A stretch of 64,000 nucleotides of DNA, taken from contig SAXG01000091.1 of assembly GCA_012932865.1 (NCBI GenBank), positions 1 through 64,000 of the forward strand, read 5' to 3'. Under the pieces are notes generated by a model that did not search any database, was not told the DNA's origin, and was given only the letters and a program-made list of their open reading frames with translations. The first letter of the stretch is position 1. Every line of letters starts with the position of its first letter. The stretch is from Amylostereum areolatum (taxonomy: Eukaryota; Basidiomycota; Agaricomycetes; Russulales; Stereaceae). Position numbers and translations under genes: made by a program. Below are positions 40,513 to 52,362 of the stretch, piece after piece.

Positions 40513-42493
40513 ATGACGACATTCGCCTACCAATTCGACACCCCGACCTACAAGAAAAAGCTCAGCTTCAACACCGGCATCTTCATCGACAACAAGTTCT
40601 CCGACGGCTCCTCCAAGGGCCTCATCGAGTGCGCACCAGCTTCTCTTCATTGTCCGTGCGAAATCGCTCACATATCCTGTCCAGCGTCGTCAACCCCTCC
40701 ACCGGAAAAGTCACCACCGCCGTCTCCGAGGGCACCCCCGCTGACATCGACCGCGCCGTCGCCGCCGCCCGCCGCGCGTTCCAAACCACCTGGGGTCTCA
40801 ACTGCCCCGGCGCGCAGCGCGCGGCGCTTATGCTCAAGCTCGCGAACCTGATGGAAGCCAACCACGAAGAAATCGGCGCCATCGAGGCCATCGATGCCGG
40901 TGCGTCTCCTCCCACCCCCTTGCCCTTTCCCTTCCTTTGTTCCTCGTCCGTACGCTGATGACCGACCTGGTCGCGTCCTACAGGCAAGACGTTCGCGCAG
41001 GCAAAGGGCGAGGTGCTCAACTCGGCCGGGTGCATACGCTACTACGCCGGATGGGCGGACAAGAACCACGGGAAGACGATCGAGACGAGCGAGGCGAAGC
41101 TGGCCTACACCCGCCACGAGCCCATTGGCGTGTGTGGCCAGATTATCCCATGGAACTTTCCCCGTACGTCCCTTTCCCTTCCCACGTCCCCCCTCCTCCT
41201 TCTTCTCCCCACCGCACATCCCCCATTACGCCTCATTGCGCCCTCTGACGCCACCTGACCCCCCCCCCCCCCCCCCCCTCATCCCCCTCCGCAACACCCC
41301 GTTCTAACTTACGCATCCCCAGTCGGCATGATGGCGTGGAAGCTCGGCCCCGCGCTCGCGACTGGATGCACGATCGTGCTCAAGCCGTCCGAGTTCACGC
41401 CACTGAGCGCGTTGCGGATGGCGGAGCTCGTGGTCGAGGCCGGCTTCCCACCGGGCGTGGTGAACGTCGTGGTCGGGTACGGGCACACCGTTGGCGCCGC
41501 GATGGCGGAGCACATGGACATCGACAAGATCGCGTTCACGGGCTCGACCGTCATCGGGCGCAAGATCCAGGAGGCCGCGGCCAAGTCCAACCTGAAAAAC
41601 GTCACGCTCGAGCTCGGCGGCAAGAGCCCGAACATCGTGTTCGACGACGCCGACCTCGATCTCGCGGTCGGCTGGACGTCGCACGGGATCTAGTGAGTTT
41701 TCTTCCTGCTCTCTCTCTTTCGCGTGGCTGACGGGCGGATCAGCTTCAACCACGGTCAGGCGTGCACGGCGGCCTCGCGCATCTTCGTCCAGTCGGGGAT
41801 TTACGACAAGTTCCTCGCCGCGTTCACGAAGAAGGCGCTCGAGATCAAGCTCGGGGACCCCTTCCAAGCCGACTCGCGCCAGGGCCCGCAAGTGTCCAAG
41901 GTCCAGTTCGACGTGCGCTCTCTTCCTCCGTCCTCCCTTTCCACGCGTGCTGATCGACGCTCCCCCTCCCCCGTCAGCGCATCATGGGGTACATCGAGTC
42001 CGGCAAGCAGCAAGGCGCGAAGGTGCACCTCGGCGGCGAGCAGCACGGCGACGTCGGCTACTGGATCAAGCCCACGATCTTCACCGACACCACGCCGGAC
42101 ATGAAGATCGTGCAGGAGGAGATCTTCGGGCCGGTCGGCGTCGTGATCAAGTTCACGGACGAGACGGACGTGATCCGGCAGGCGAACGACACCATGTATG
42201 GGCTCGCGGCCTGCGTGTTCTCGCAGGACATCAAGCGCGGGATCGAGACCGCGCACAAGCTGCACGCGGGCACGGTCTGGGTCAACTGCGCGAACTCGAC
42301 GGAGACGAACGTGCCGTTTGGGGGGTACAAGCAGAGCGGGATCGGGCGCGAGCTCGGGGACGCGGCGTTGGCGAAGTGCGTGCCTTTTTCCCCCGCCTTT
42401 CTTTTTTTTTCGGGAGGGGGCTGACGGGTATTGACTGTCGAACAGCTACACGAGCGTCAAGGCCGTGCACGTCAACCTTGCGCATACGATCTG
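40513..42493 (+). CDS. NAD(P)-dependent aldehyde dehydrogenase (copy 1)
   Basis: About 500-residue class 1/2-type aldehyde dehydrogenase, which oxidises aldehydes to acids; cytosolic by lack of a leader. Starts [19 protein letters not shown]. About seven short introns separate exons carrying the standard motifs in order: [44 protein letters not shown] (cofactor site), [15 protein letters not shown], the GxxxxG loop [11 protein letters not shown], catalytic Glu in [12 protein letters not shown], catalytic Cys in [29 protein letters not shown] and [17 protein letters not shown]. Ends with [13 protein letters not shown] run of 20 C lies in one intron (41259-41278). A paralogue with the same order and C-terminus faces it at 44931-46886. 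Confidence 0.93.
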
Positions 42494-42751
42494 AGCCGAG
42501 CGTTGTCTTCGCGATGGTACGAGACGGGACGAAGTTGTATTCATGTTATGTAATTGTAAGGCATATATACTTTGCTTCTGAACGCGTTTTTGTATGTTCC
42601 TTTTGCGAGAACTCAGAGCGGTGAGAGGCAGCAGCAAGGACTCATAGCGCGAACTAGCCAACGACACCGCGACGCAGACAATATTCGTACACGTACAACA
42701 ACCAAGACAGAGCGACCTTCCCACCTCGTCTCGAAAGCGAACTCCCCGGGC

Positions 42752-43811
42752 TCACGGATAGGCGGCGAGCGCCACATGCCACATCTCCAACCGGCGCAGC
42801 ACCATCGCCGTCTCCTCAAACGCGGCCAAGAACCGCTCGTCCTCCTGCCCAAGCTGCATGTGATCCTCCACGCTCTCCCACCCGGCCATATGCACCCCCT
42901 CCTTGCTCAACCTCATCTCCCCGCCCCCTCCCTCGCCCTCACCCGCATTCGCATCCAAATCCGCGCCGAACCCGCCCGTCCACCCCCTCGACCCGACGAG
43001 CGCCCTGCCCAACCCCCGCGCGGCCTCCTCCCGCAGCCGGTCCATCTCCGCGTGGAACCCCTCGAGCGCGGCGATCGCGCGGTCGACGGGCACGGCGTCG
43101 TGGATCCAGAAGCGGGAGAACTCGACGATGGGCGCGGCGCGGAGGAGGGGGGCGGGCGAGGGGCCGCCGCGGAGGAGGAACGGGGTCGAGGTCGTTGGAG
43201 GGCGGGGCGGGGCGGGGCCATTTCCAGAGACGGGGTGCGGCGGGGCGGTTCCCGGGGGAAGGGCGGGAACGGAGCCGGGCTGAGAGGCGAGGGGCGATGC
43301 GCCGCTGGTGCTGGCAGGAGCTGTAGTCGTTATGGAGGGAGAAGCCGGTAAGAGGCCCCAGACGCGCGCGCGCACGGCCGAGGCGCGCGAGGCCCTGTAC
43401 GCTTCCACGGAGTTCCATTCTACACAGCAAAGCCGACGACGACGAAATAACGGGAGGGGGGCGTTGAGCGATATTGTGCACCAGAGCAGAGAGTGTGAGG
43501 GGGAGGGACGTACGCAAGAGCCAGAAGTAAGGCTGGGGGCGCTCGATGGCTTGGCCCCACCATTGGGCGTGCATGCCTTCCGTCCTGTGGGGAGGCAAGC
43601 GTCAGCAGCATGCCATACCCAAGCACAGATGCCGAGTGCGGTGAGGGGGGACGGAGCGATGAGCGACGCACGTCCACGCCTGAGCGACCGCCCGCGCCTG
43701 CTCGAATCTCCCTCGCACGCCCGCCTCGCCGTCCGCGCCTTCGCCGACGCCCTTGTCGAACACGATCATCTCGAGGACGTGCACGTCCGACCCGTTCGCG
43801 TTCTCCGCCAT
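42752..43811 (-). CDS. Small probable alpha/beta-barrel (ABM/dabb-like) protein
   Basis: Three exons: MAENANGSDVHVLEMIVFDK (from 43811), EGMHAQWWGQAIERPQPYFW, then QWNSVEAYRAS to the TGA at 42752. The pieces before and after the Pro/Gly-rich insert (FSRFWIHDAVPVDRAIAALE, GWESVEDHMQLGQEDERFLA) follow the pattern of dimeric A/B-barrel proteins: an aromatic W..V.. motif, then repeated 'GWESVEDHMQ', as in antibiotic-biosynthesis-type monooxygenases. Junctions are GT..AG and phase-consistent. The low-complexity insert makes it longer than usual. It sits between two aldehyde dehydrogenases, which fits a role in small-molecule metabolism, but the substrate is unknown. Confidence 0.6.
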
Positions 43812-44930
43812 CCGTCTCTCTAAATCCCTATCTCTTCTCTTCTGCTTTGCAGTTGTGTGGTGGGTGTGGGCGGACGTCGATCACCACGGCGGTGGGGTCG
43901 ACTATAACTGGAGCAGAGATGAGAAAGGTCAGCACCCCTCACTCATTTGTGAAACGAAGCGGGACAGTCGCAGGTACGACGCACATTGAAACGTCGACGT
44001 GAAGAAAAGGAGAGCAAGGACAAAGCAGAGCAGAAGAGCGCTCGCCTCCTAGGACCTACGGGGTCTCATATACATAGACACCCTCCGGACTTTCGAAGGC
44101 CCGCGCACCATGGAAAAAAAACGCACCATTCCGCCGAACTTCCGTTCTAATAATGTACAGAACTCTGCCTACGTGGTGCGATCCTGATCCTCGGATGCCG
44201 TTTCCCGCCGCTTCCCCTCGGCTCTCGAACGTCCTACAACCTACATCGTCGCAAACTTACTCACTGACACTGGCAAGGACAACTTCGAACACCTTCGAGG
44301 GTCCTCGCGCGCCCAATTCTCCTCTCGTCGACTAGTACTTACCACCGACCGTCCCATAAGTAGACCCAGGAAAGACACGCGGATGCGACGGGGACGGAAT
44401 GGGAGCGGGCGAGGCCCAATGATGACGCAAATGGGCGGAAGACTGCAGAGTGGAAGCTTCGACGCCAAGCGCGACGCGCGCCTACGCCCCGATAACGTGA
44501 CCGCATCCCGACGGGTTCTCCCCGCTTTCAGGCACCCCCGGTGTATGTAAACTTGGCCTGCACTTTGATTCAACATTCATGCATTCATGACTCGCGCCAG
44601 CCATCGCATCCTTTGAGGAGCGACGAGGTAGTACAGGAGCCCTGTTCTCACAATGGATGCCGACGGGGAGCTTTCCAAGTAGTCTCCAACCAGAAGACGA
44701 CTTAGGAGCTCACGACGAAACGGACGAATGCAGCACACAAAGCCTAAAGGTCGATACTACCGAAAACCAAATCGCCCGTTGCATTATGCGTTCGTAAAAA
44801 TACACAAACCCCGATCGGGGTCGCTCGTAAACTCGTGCTTACTCGTACAACTTGATCGCCTATATACAGTGCACACACCCCCGACAAAAGAGAGAGAAGA
44901 AGGGATCGACGACCGAAGGACGCAACGCGC
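43812..44930. other. Intergenic region, no gene supported
   Basis: Holds the promoter of the barrel-protein gene and the 3' flank of the second aldehyde dehydrogenase. Only short unsupported frames seen. Confidence 0.45.
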
Positions 44931-46886
44931 TCAGATCGTGTGCGCGAGGTTGACGTGCACCGCCTTCACGTTCGAGTACCTGCACGCCCCGCACCACGAA
45001 TCAGCCATCGCATCCGAGCAACTAAAGAGAAGGAAAAACAAGAGGCGACGTACACTTCCAACGCGTACTCGCCCAGCTCGCGCCCGACCCCGCTCTGCTT
45101 GTACCCCCCAAACGGCACGTTCGGATGCAGCTGGTTCACGCAGTTGATCCAGGCCGTGCCCGCGTGCAGCCTGTGCGCGGTCTCGATTCCGCGCTTGATG
45201 TCCTGCGTGAACACCGCGGCCGCGAGCCCGTACATGGTGTCGTTCGCCTGCCGGATCACGTCCTCCTCGTCCTCGAACTTGATCACGACCCCGACCGGCC
45301 CGAAGATCTCCTCCTGCACGATCTTCATGTCCGGCGTGGTGTCGGTGAAGATCGTGGGCTTGATCCAGAACCCTTCCGTCCCGAAGCGCTCGCCGCCGAG
45401 GTGCACGGTCGCGCCTTGCTCCTTTCCGGACGAGATGTAGCTCATGATGCGCTAAGGGGCGGGGCGACGTCAGCGCCATCGTTCCGAAAGAGCAGAAGAG
45501 CGAGCGGGACGCACGTCATATTGGATCTGGGAGACCTGCGGGCCCTGGTACGAGTCGCGCGCGAAGGGGTCGCCGAGCTTGAGCGAGGTCGCTTTCTCCG
45601 TGAACGCCTTGAGGAACTTGTCGTAGATGCCGGACTGGACGAAGATGCGCGAGCCCGCGCAGCACGCTTGACCGTGGTTCCAGCTGTCCCGATCCGTCAG
45701 CATCGCGCCAACATCGACATCAAGAAGAGAAAAAAAAGACGCACAAGATACCGTGCGAGGACCAGTTGACGGCGAGGTCGAGGTTGGCGTCGTTGAAGAT
45801 GATGTTCGGGCTCTTGCCGCCGAGCTCGAGCGTGACGTTCTTCAGGTTGGTCTTGGCCGAGGCGGCCTGGACCATGCGCCCGACGAGGGTCGAGCCGGTG
45901 AACGCGACCTTGTCGATGTCCATGTGCTCGGAGATGGCGGCGCCGACGGTGTGGCCGTACCCAACGAGGATGTTGACGACGCCGGGGGGGAAGCCGGCCT
46001 CCTTGATGAGCGAGCCCATGCGGAGGGCGGAGAGGGGCGTGAACTCGGACGGCTTGATGACGATGGCGTTGCCGGTGGCGAGGGCCGGTCCGAGCTTCCA
46101 TGACATCATCATCACTGGGAGGGCGCATGACGGGGTCAGCCTCTATTCCTTTTTTACAGCAGAGCGGGATCACAGGGCGGCGTGGGCGAGCGTCGCAGGG
46201 AGCGTGGGGGTGTGGAGATGGAAATAACGCGTGGAAGGGAAAGAGAGGACGTACAAGGGAAGTTCCAGGGGATGATCTGGCCGACGACACCCATGGGTTC
46301 GTGGCGGGTGTAGGCGAGCTTGGCCTCGCTGGTCTCGATCGTCTTGCCGTGGTGCTTGTCGGACCAGCCGGCGAAGTAGCGGATGGTGGCGATGGACATG
46401 TTCACGTCCGCGTTCTTCGCCCAGGAGAAGGTCTTGCCTGTGTTGACGATGAGCGACGTGGTGAGAAGAGGAGAGAGGGGTGAGACGCACCGTTGTCGAG
46501 GGCCTCGAGCGCGGCGAGCTCGTCGTGGTGCTGCTCCATGAGGTCGGCGAGCTTGTTGAGGAGGAGGCCGCGCTCGGCGCCGGGGGTGTGGAGACCCCAG
46601 GTGGTGTTGGCGGCCTGACGGGCGGCTTTGACGGCGCGGTCGACGTCGGCGGCGGTAGCCTCTGAGATCTTGGTGATGACCTTGCCGTTGGCAGGATTGA
46701 TCACGCTGGGAACGAGGAGGACGAGGAGGACGATGAGCACGGTATGTAGATCAAAGTCGAACATACGAACTCGATGGTGGAGTTGGTGCTGCCATGGGAG
46801 AACTCGTTGTTGATGAAGACGCCGGTGGGGAAGTCGACGGTGTGCTTGATGGACTCGGTGTCGAAGGAGAAGTTGAAGTGGGACAT
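44931..46886 (-). CDS. NAD(P)-dependent aldehyde dehydrogenase (copy 2)
   Basis: Paralogue of the gene at 40513, convergent with it. Starts [20 protein letters not shown]. Motifs in order: [87 protein letters not shown] (catalytic Glu), [16 protein letters not shown] (catalytic Cys), [30 protein letters not shown], and the same end [12 protein letters not shown]. Several introns lie at matching positions in the two genes, so they arose by duplication. A TATAAAGG box lies at 46960-46967. About 500 residues, full length, no defects noted. Confidence 0.93.
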
Positions 46887-47888
46887 GGTGGAGAGATGGG
46901 ATGGGAGTGAAAGCGGGGGCGGGGGAGTGTGGGGAAAGAGTGCGGGGGACCAGGGCCCTCCTTTATAAGAAACCGGGACGGACCCGAGTCGAGGGACGCG
47001 TCAAGTGATCGGGGCGGCCAAGCTCCCACTCCTCCTCCCGGAATTCGATCCTCCCGCCTTTCCATTATTCAATATTATTATTATATGTATTCCCCTCCAA
47101 CAACGTATACAACGTCCCAGCGTCGGAGCGCGCTATTCCTGCGAAAGCACCCAGCGCAAGGCGTGTCTCCCAACGCCGGCCACCCGCTCTCCGATTCCCC
47201 CATGTACCCCCTCCTGGACTTACTCATCTCCCCCGACACCGCCCCAGCCGGCGCAGGGCCCCTCCCCAAACGATAAACCCGAGCCCACGCGCCCCGCCGC
47301 CCAATGAACGCCCGCCCGATAGGCCTCCACACTAATGTCCCCCGCTCGGCATCCCCCGCCCCAGCGATGTGCCGTCCGCCGCCGTCGCTGCCGCCGTCGT
47401 CCAAGACATCGCCCCCGCGCTCGCGCACCCGCGTGACCCTCCCCATTTGCCAATTCCACCCCTCACGCGCCCCTCCCTGACTTTGTCAGGCTGTCACCTC
47501 CCTCGCCATCTTGGCTCCTCGTCCGCTCCCTCACACGGACGGATGCGGGCGCGGCGTTCGCATGCGATTCCTGTCAGTGTCACTCTGCTCACGATCCATC
47601 CAGTTGGGGACGGCGGATGACTTCGCTAGGGCTGATCCAGGTGGGCAAGAGACTTTCTTCCCTCCTTCGATTCGAGAACCCCCCTCCCCGAACGCGGAGC
47701 GCGTCCGCTTTCGAACGGTCGAAATGACGACGTTATCGGCCCATCGTAAGTACAATCGCGCATCGTATGTAAGGTTTACAAGCCCCATCGCGAACCGAGG
47801 ACCGTCGCGGTCACCATCTCCCCCTCTCCCCAACGTACACTTATAAATACATCCCTCCGATCGCTATATGTGTCGTCGTCGTCGTCGT
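46887..47888 (-). promoter_or_regulatory. Promoter of aldehyde dehydrogenase 2 and intergenic spacer
   Basis: Minus-strand TATAAAGG at 46960-46967, about 75 bp before the ATG. The remainder to the P450 stop has only short GC-rich open frames and no supported gene. Confidence 0.5.
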
Positions 47889-50800
47889 TTATTTGACGCG
47901 TTCGCTGACGGGCGTCACCCACAACGGCATGTTATCCGCAGGCTCTGCAAACAAGAACAAAAAACGAGCAATGCGCGACATCCCCCTCTCGTCAGCGGCC
48001 ATGTCAAGCTCCGCGAAGCGTGGAAGCAAGAAAGATAGGGATAGGGAGGGGGGAAAGAACGCACTCATGGTCACCGCCGCGACGGGTTTCGCCCCCTGTC
48101 CCTCGTACGCAGGCTTAAACTCAAAGTTGGCCACCATCGCCCTGTTCCGGACGCAAACCCAACCAACCCCCCCACGTCGTAAGCCTAACCATCCGCAAAC
48201 TCAAGCTTGGGGAGGACGCACGCCAATACCGCTTTCATCTCCGACACCGCCATCGTGCGCCCGATGCACGCGTGCGGGCCCGCGATGAACGACAGCAAGC
48301 TGTACTGCGCGCTGTACGTCTCCGGCAGCGCGCGCCACCGCTCAGGCTTGAACTCTTCCGCGTCCGCGCCCCAGATCGCGGTCCAAGTGTTGATCGCGCG
48401 GATCTAAAGCGAGAGCGGCGCGAACGGAGGGGAGCGTGAGCGATAATTCTGAGTGGGAGAAGGAGCAACAAGGGAGGAGGAGGAGGAGGAGGAGGAGGAG
48501 GAGGGAACGCACGGGGAGGTAGAACATCGTGCCCTTGGGCACGTACGTGCCGTCCACCCAGTCCGACTTGGCCGCCTCCCGCAGCGTGATCGGCACGGGC
48601 GGGAACAGGCGCAAACTCTCCATGCTGTCCTCGAACATCTCAGCCCGAACGAACGCGACGGAAGAAGGGGGGAGAGCGAGCGAACGACGCACATCACGCC
48701 CTCGAGCGTCGGGAGGTCCTTCATCGCGCGGTAGTCCGGCCGCGTCCCGCGCGCGAAGACGGGCGCGACCTCCGCCCGGAGCTTGTCCTGCGCCTCGGGG
48801 TGCGTCGCGAGCAGCCAGAGCGCCTGCGCGTTTCGAGCCCCGCCGGTGCGTTTCGAGCGTGCAACGCGCGAGGTCCGTCCGCGACGCAATGATGCATAAT
48901 CGACAGCGACGCGGCGCACGATCAACGGAGCGAGATGAAGGGGAAAATTGGACTGGGGTTTAGGTTCTGGATCGAGGAGGGGGGCGGGACGGGACGCACC
49001 CAGGACAGCCCAGACGCGGTCGTTTCGTGCCCCGCGCCCAGGAACGTCAGCTGTTGCGGGGTAGCGGGGTGATATGACAGTGACAGCGCGCGTTATCGTG
49101 CGGGGTGGCGGGGTGCATATGGGCGTTCGAGATATGGGCGTAGACGCCAGCGTTATTGGATCGACGTGCGGGGGCGGGGAAAAAGAACCGATCAGAATTT
49201 ACGATGGGAAGGGAAGGGAAGGGAGGGTAAAATGAACTGGGGAGCATGAGATGAAAATGCGGGGGGACGGGACAGGCGGAACGGCGCAAAGTCGAACCAA
49301 GGACGGCCGCCTCCGCCTCCGCCTCCCTTCCGTCCGCCCCCCCAAGACACAGATGCACACCAAACCCAAAAAGGAGGGAAATAGAAAAAGTACGCACGAC
49401 CTGATCCACGAGCGCGTCGTCGTTGAGCTGGTACCCGTCCTTCGCCTCGCCCCGGCGCGCGCGCACGAGCAAGCTCATGATGTCCTTCTTCGACGCCCGA
49501 TCGTCGTCCTCCGCGATTTTCTCGCGCAGGATGCGGCGGGAGAGCGCGCGGATGCGGTGCATGGTGTCGACGAGCGTCATGATCGGCGCTAAATGGTGAA
49601 CGTGCCCATGAATCGCGACGCAGGGAATGTTGTTTGATGTTAGAGAGCGATCATGAGGATCGTTTGGGGAGGGAGGGTTAAGGTTAGGGCGACGCACCCG
49701 TGTGGCGCGACACGTTCCACATCTGCTGGAGTTTGTGTCCCCAGCGCGAGTTGAGGAAGGTCGGCATGCCGGGGACCATGAGCAGGAACGTAAACTTGGC
49801 CAGGTTAACGCCTGTGCCGATCACCGACGCGCCGTCAATTCCTTTGTGGAGAGGAAAGACGAAGGCCGAGGCGCGCAACGTACCGGACTGGAGATTGATG
49901 AGTTCCTCGTACGCGTGCGTGAGCTCGTTCCGGGGGTTGGTGAGCGCTTCCGAGCTGTACCCGAACGCCGTGTCGCAGATGATGTCGAGCGTCACCTTGC
50001 TCACTGCGCCCACACGCACCCGGTCAGCGAAACGGCGAACGAACGAAACGGAGTTGGGCGGGGAGAAGTGACGTGGAGAGGGTGCGAGGATGTGCTTGGG
50101 ATGTGACGGAATCGTGAAAGGGGTTCGAGCGACGACTTACTCCAGGTGTACATCTCGAGCGCACGTCCCTCCGAACATCCCTCCAACTCCTTGTTCAAAA
50201 TATCCACGAGCCTGCAGTCCCCCCGATCCCGATCGCCAAAAAACGATAAGCTCCCCGATGCCGCACCACGAACGATCGGAAAAAAAAACGCGTACAGGTG
50301 GATCGAATCGAAGTACATGTCCGTTTCTGGTCGACCAAGAGCAAGATCAGCGTCGGGTTGTGTCAGGAACGGACAGAACCGTCATGCAACGGGCACGTCG
50401 TCGTGCATGCATGGAAGGGGAAGGCGGAGCAACAGGACGCGTCACCGCCAATCTCCGAAGATGGTTGTTGCGCGCAGAATGGAAGGGGAAAGGGCGCGCC
50501 TGTGCGTCGGGGCGTCCGCCCGCCAGGTAGGCGCTTTCCCAAGGCGGTCGGCGCGCGTCGAGGCGGCGTCAGGTCTTTTGGGTGGCCCCGCCCCTCCGGA
50601 AACCGACGCCGTCCATTCTCCATGACCGAGCCCCCCTCCCATATGCGCGTAACGTGTTGCGAGGAAAGGGGATAGGATAGGGGGCGAAAGGAACGTATCG
50701 GGGGGAAGAAGGATCAACGCACGGTTCATCAAGTTCGCCAGCGAAAACGCGGGATTCATCGCCTTGCGCATCTGCTTGTGCTCGTTCCCCGTCACCGTCA

Positions 50801-51307
50801 GCAGCCCGTACCCCGCCACGAGCCCCAACATGTCCCTCATGAACTTCGGCTGAGTGTATCCGACCCGTCCGTCAGCTCCTCCCAGTCCCGCCGCCGCCAA
50901 CACGCAAAGCACGCACCCGAGGATAGTCCGTCCAGTCGGTCGCCAGGATCTTGTGCAGGGCTTCGGGGCGGAACACGAACAGCCTGTCGCGCCCGACGGG
51001 GCCGACGGTGCGCACCACGGGCCCGTACTGTTTCGCCCATTCGAGCGGGAGCGCGCCCGGTTCGGAGGTGAGCACGCGGATGAAGTGTCCGAGGAGCCAG
51101 TTGTCGAGCGGGGGCCCGGGGAGCGCGCGGAGGGGGGAGAAGAAACGTGGACGGAGGATGGTTTTGTAGATGGTGTATAAGGAGAAGACGCCTGCCACGG
51201 TTGGGATTTGGAGGGTTAGTAAGGAAGGGTAGGGGGGGAGGGGGCGCACCGAGGAGGGCGAGCACGAGGTGCTTCGTGTCCGTCACGAAGGACAGCACTT
51301 GATCCAT
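47889..51307 (-). CDS. Cytochrome P450 monooxygenase
   Basis: Fungal microsomal P450 in many exons. Exon 1 (MDQVLSFVTDTKHLVLALLG) and exon 2 (VAGVFSLYTIYKTILRPRFF) form a membrane anchor and a basic Pro-rich hinge (RALPGPPLDNWLLGHF). Later exons give ILATDWTDYPR, NEHKQMRKAMNPAFSLANL (C-helix region), FGYSSEALTNPRNELTHAYE, KKDIMSLLVRARRG, the I-helix oxygen-activation motif FLGAGHETTASGLSW (about 49015-49060), the K-helix ExxR in ESLRLFPPVPITLREA, and the heme-binding FIAGPHACIGR (Cys ligand) around 48270. It ends with LWVTPVSERVK. All hallmark residues are present. A minus-strand TATAAAGC is at 51421-51428. It sits 1 kb from the dehydrogenase group and shares its high GC content. Confidence 0.9.
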
Positions 51308-52362
51308 GTTCTGGTTCAGAGCTGCACACTGGCAACGTGCGTGCGTGTGGTGATCAGTAGAGCGAGTCTTCAGCGTTTCAGCCCGCCGAGTTCGCGAGAT
51401 CCAAAGAAACGAAGAGGGGGGCTTTATACACCTTCCGTCGTCGGAATCTGCGATTGTATGATTTGCGGGGAGGTTGAGGGCGGGTGCAATTTGAGTCTTG
51501 AAAGTTGACGGGGCGGGGGGCCCTGGTCATCCGCCCTCTCCCAATCAATTGACCTCAATTTTAGTGTCCCACCGGGTGCAGTTGCGCGATTGGACCGTGC
51601 GGGTCCGTGATTCCGAGACACGACATGGGTCCCCAGTCCCCAGTCCCTAGTCGTATGATCATTTGGCTGTGGGATTGGAAGAGCGAAAACTGCTGTGCGA
51701 AGGAAGAAGGACGGAACGATTGAATAGGAAACGTGATGGCAGGATGCCGCTCTGCTGATCGGAAATGGGTTTCCTTGAAGATCGGCCTCCAACGTGCAAC
51801 CGTCGTGTAGTCTACTTTTCCCACTGAAGCGCTTGTCGAGAGGTCGGGGGAGTTCGGTATGTTCAGAACGAAGGGCCTTGTCAGCGTCGTGCCGAGCAGC
51901 GCCGAGTATGCCAGTAAATGCAGATAACCTAAACCAGGACTTACAGGGGCCGACCTCGATTGGGTGGAGTACATCCCACCCCCGCCGCGGCCCCCTTTCT
52001 ATGGAAGTTTGTTTTGGGACAATGAAGACGATGAAGAAGAAGATGCGGATACAGAGGAGGAGAAGGAGGAGAAGGAGGAGGAGGAGGAGGAGGAAGAGGA
52101 GGGTGACGGATGGATCCGATGAATCCGAGGCTATTGACGAGGTGGATCAACCTGGTACTTAGTAGTTTGCGGACTCACTGCCTCGCAACGGCCGCGTATG
52201 GCGTGGACAAACTTGTCAGATGAGCAACTGGGACCTCCGAACGATTGAATATGTACTTGGGTATACTTATCAGACAGCAAGGGTAGGATAGCTACAACGG
52301 TGTCAAAGCGCCGTGGGTTGTGATCAACGGGACGTATCGCAAGGACGAAACCCTACAATGCC
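51308..52362. other. P450 upstream region and spacer
   Basis: P450 promoter (TATA at 51421-51428) and a purine-rich GA/GGA tract at about 52035-52100. No gene supported. Confidence 0.5.

Noticed and set aside
41336..42624. Arg/Ala-rich open frames overlapping the aldehyde dehydrogenase exons
   Set aside because: High GC at third positions removes stops in other frames. The dehydrogenase motifs fix the true frame.
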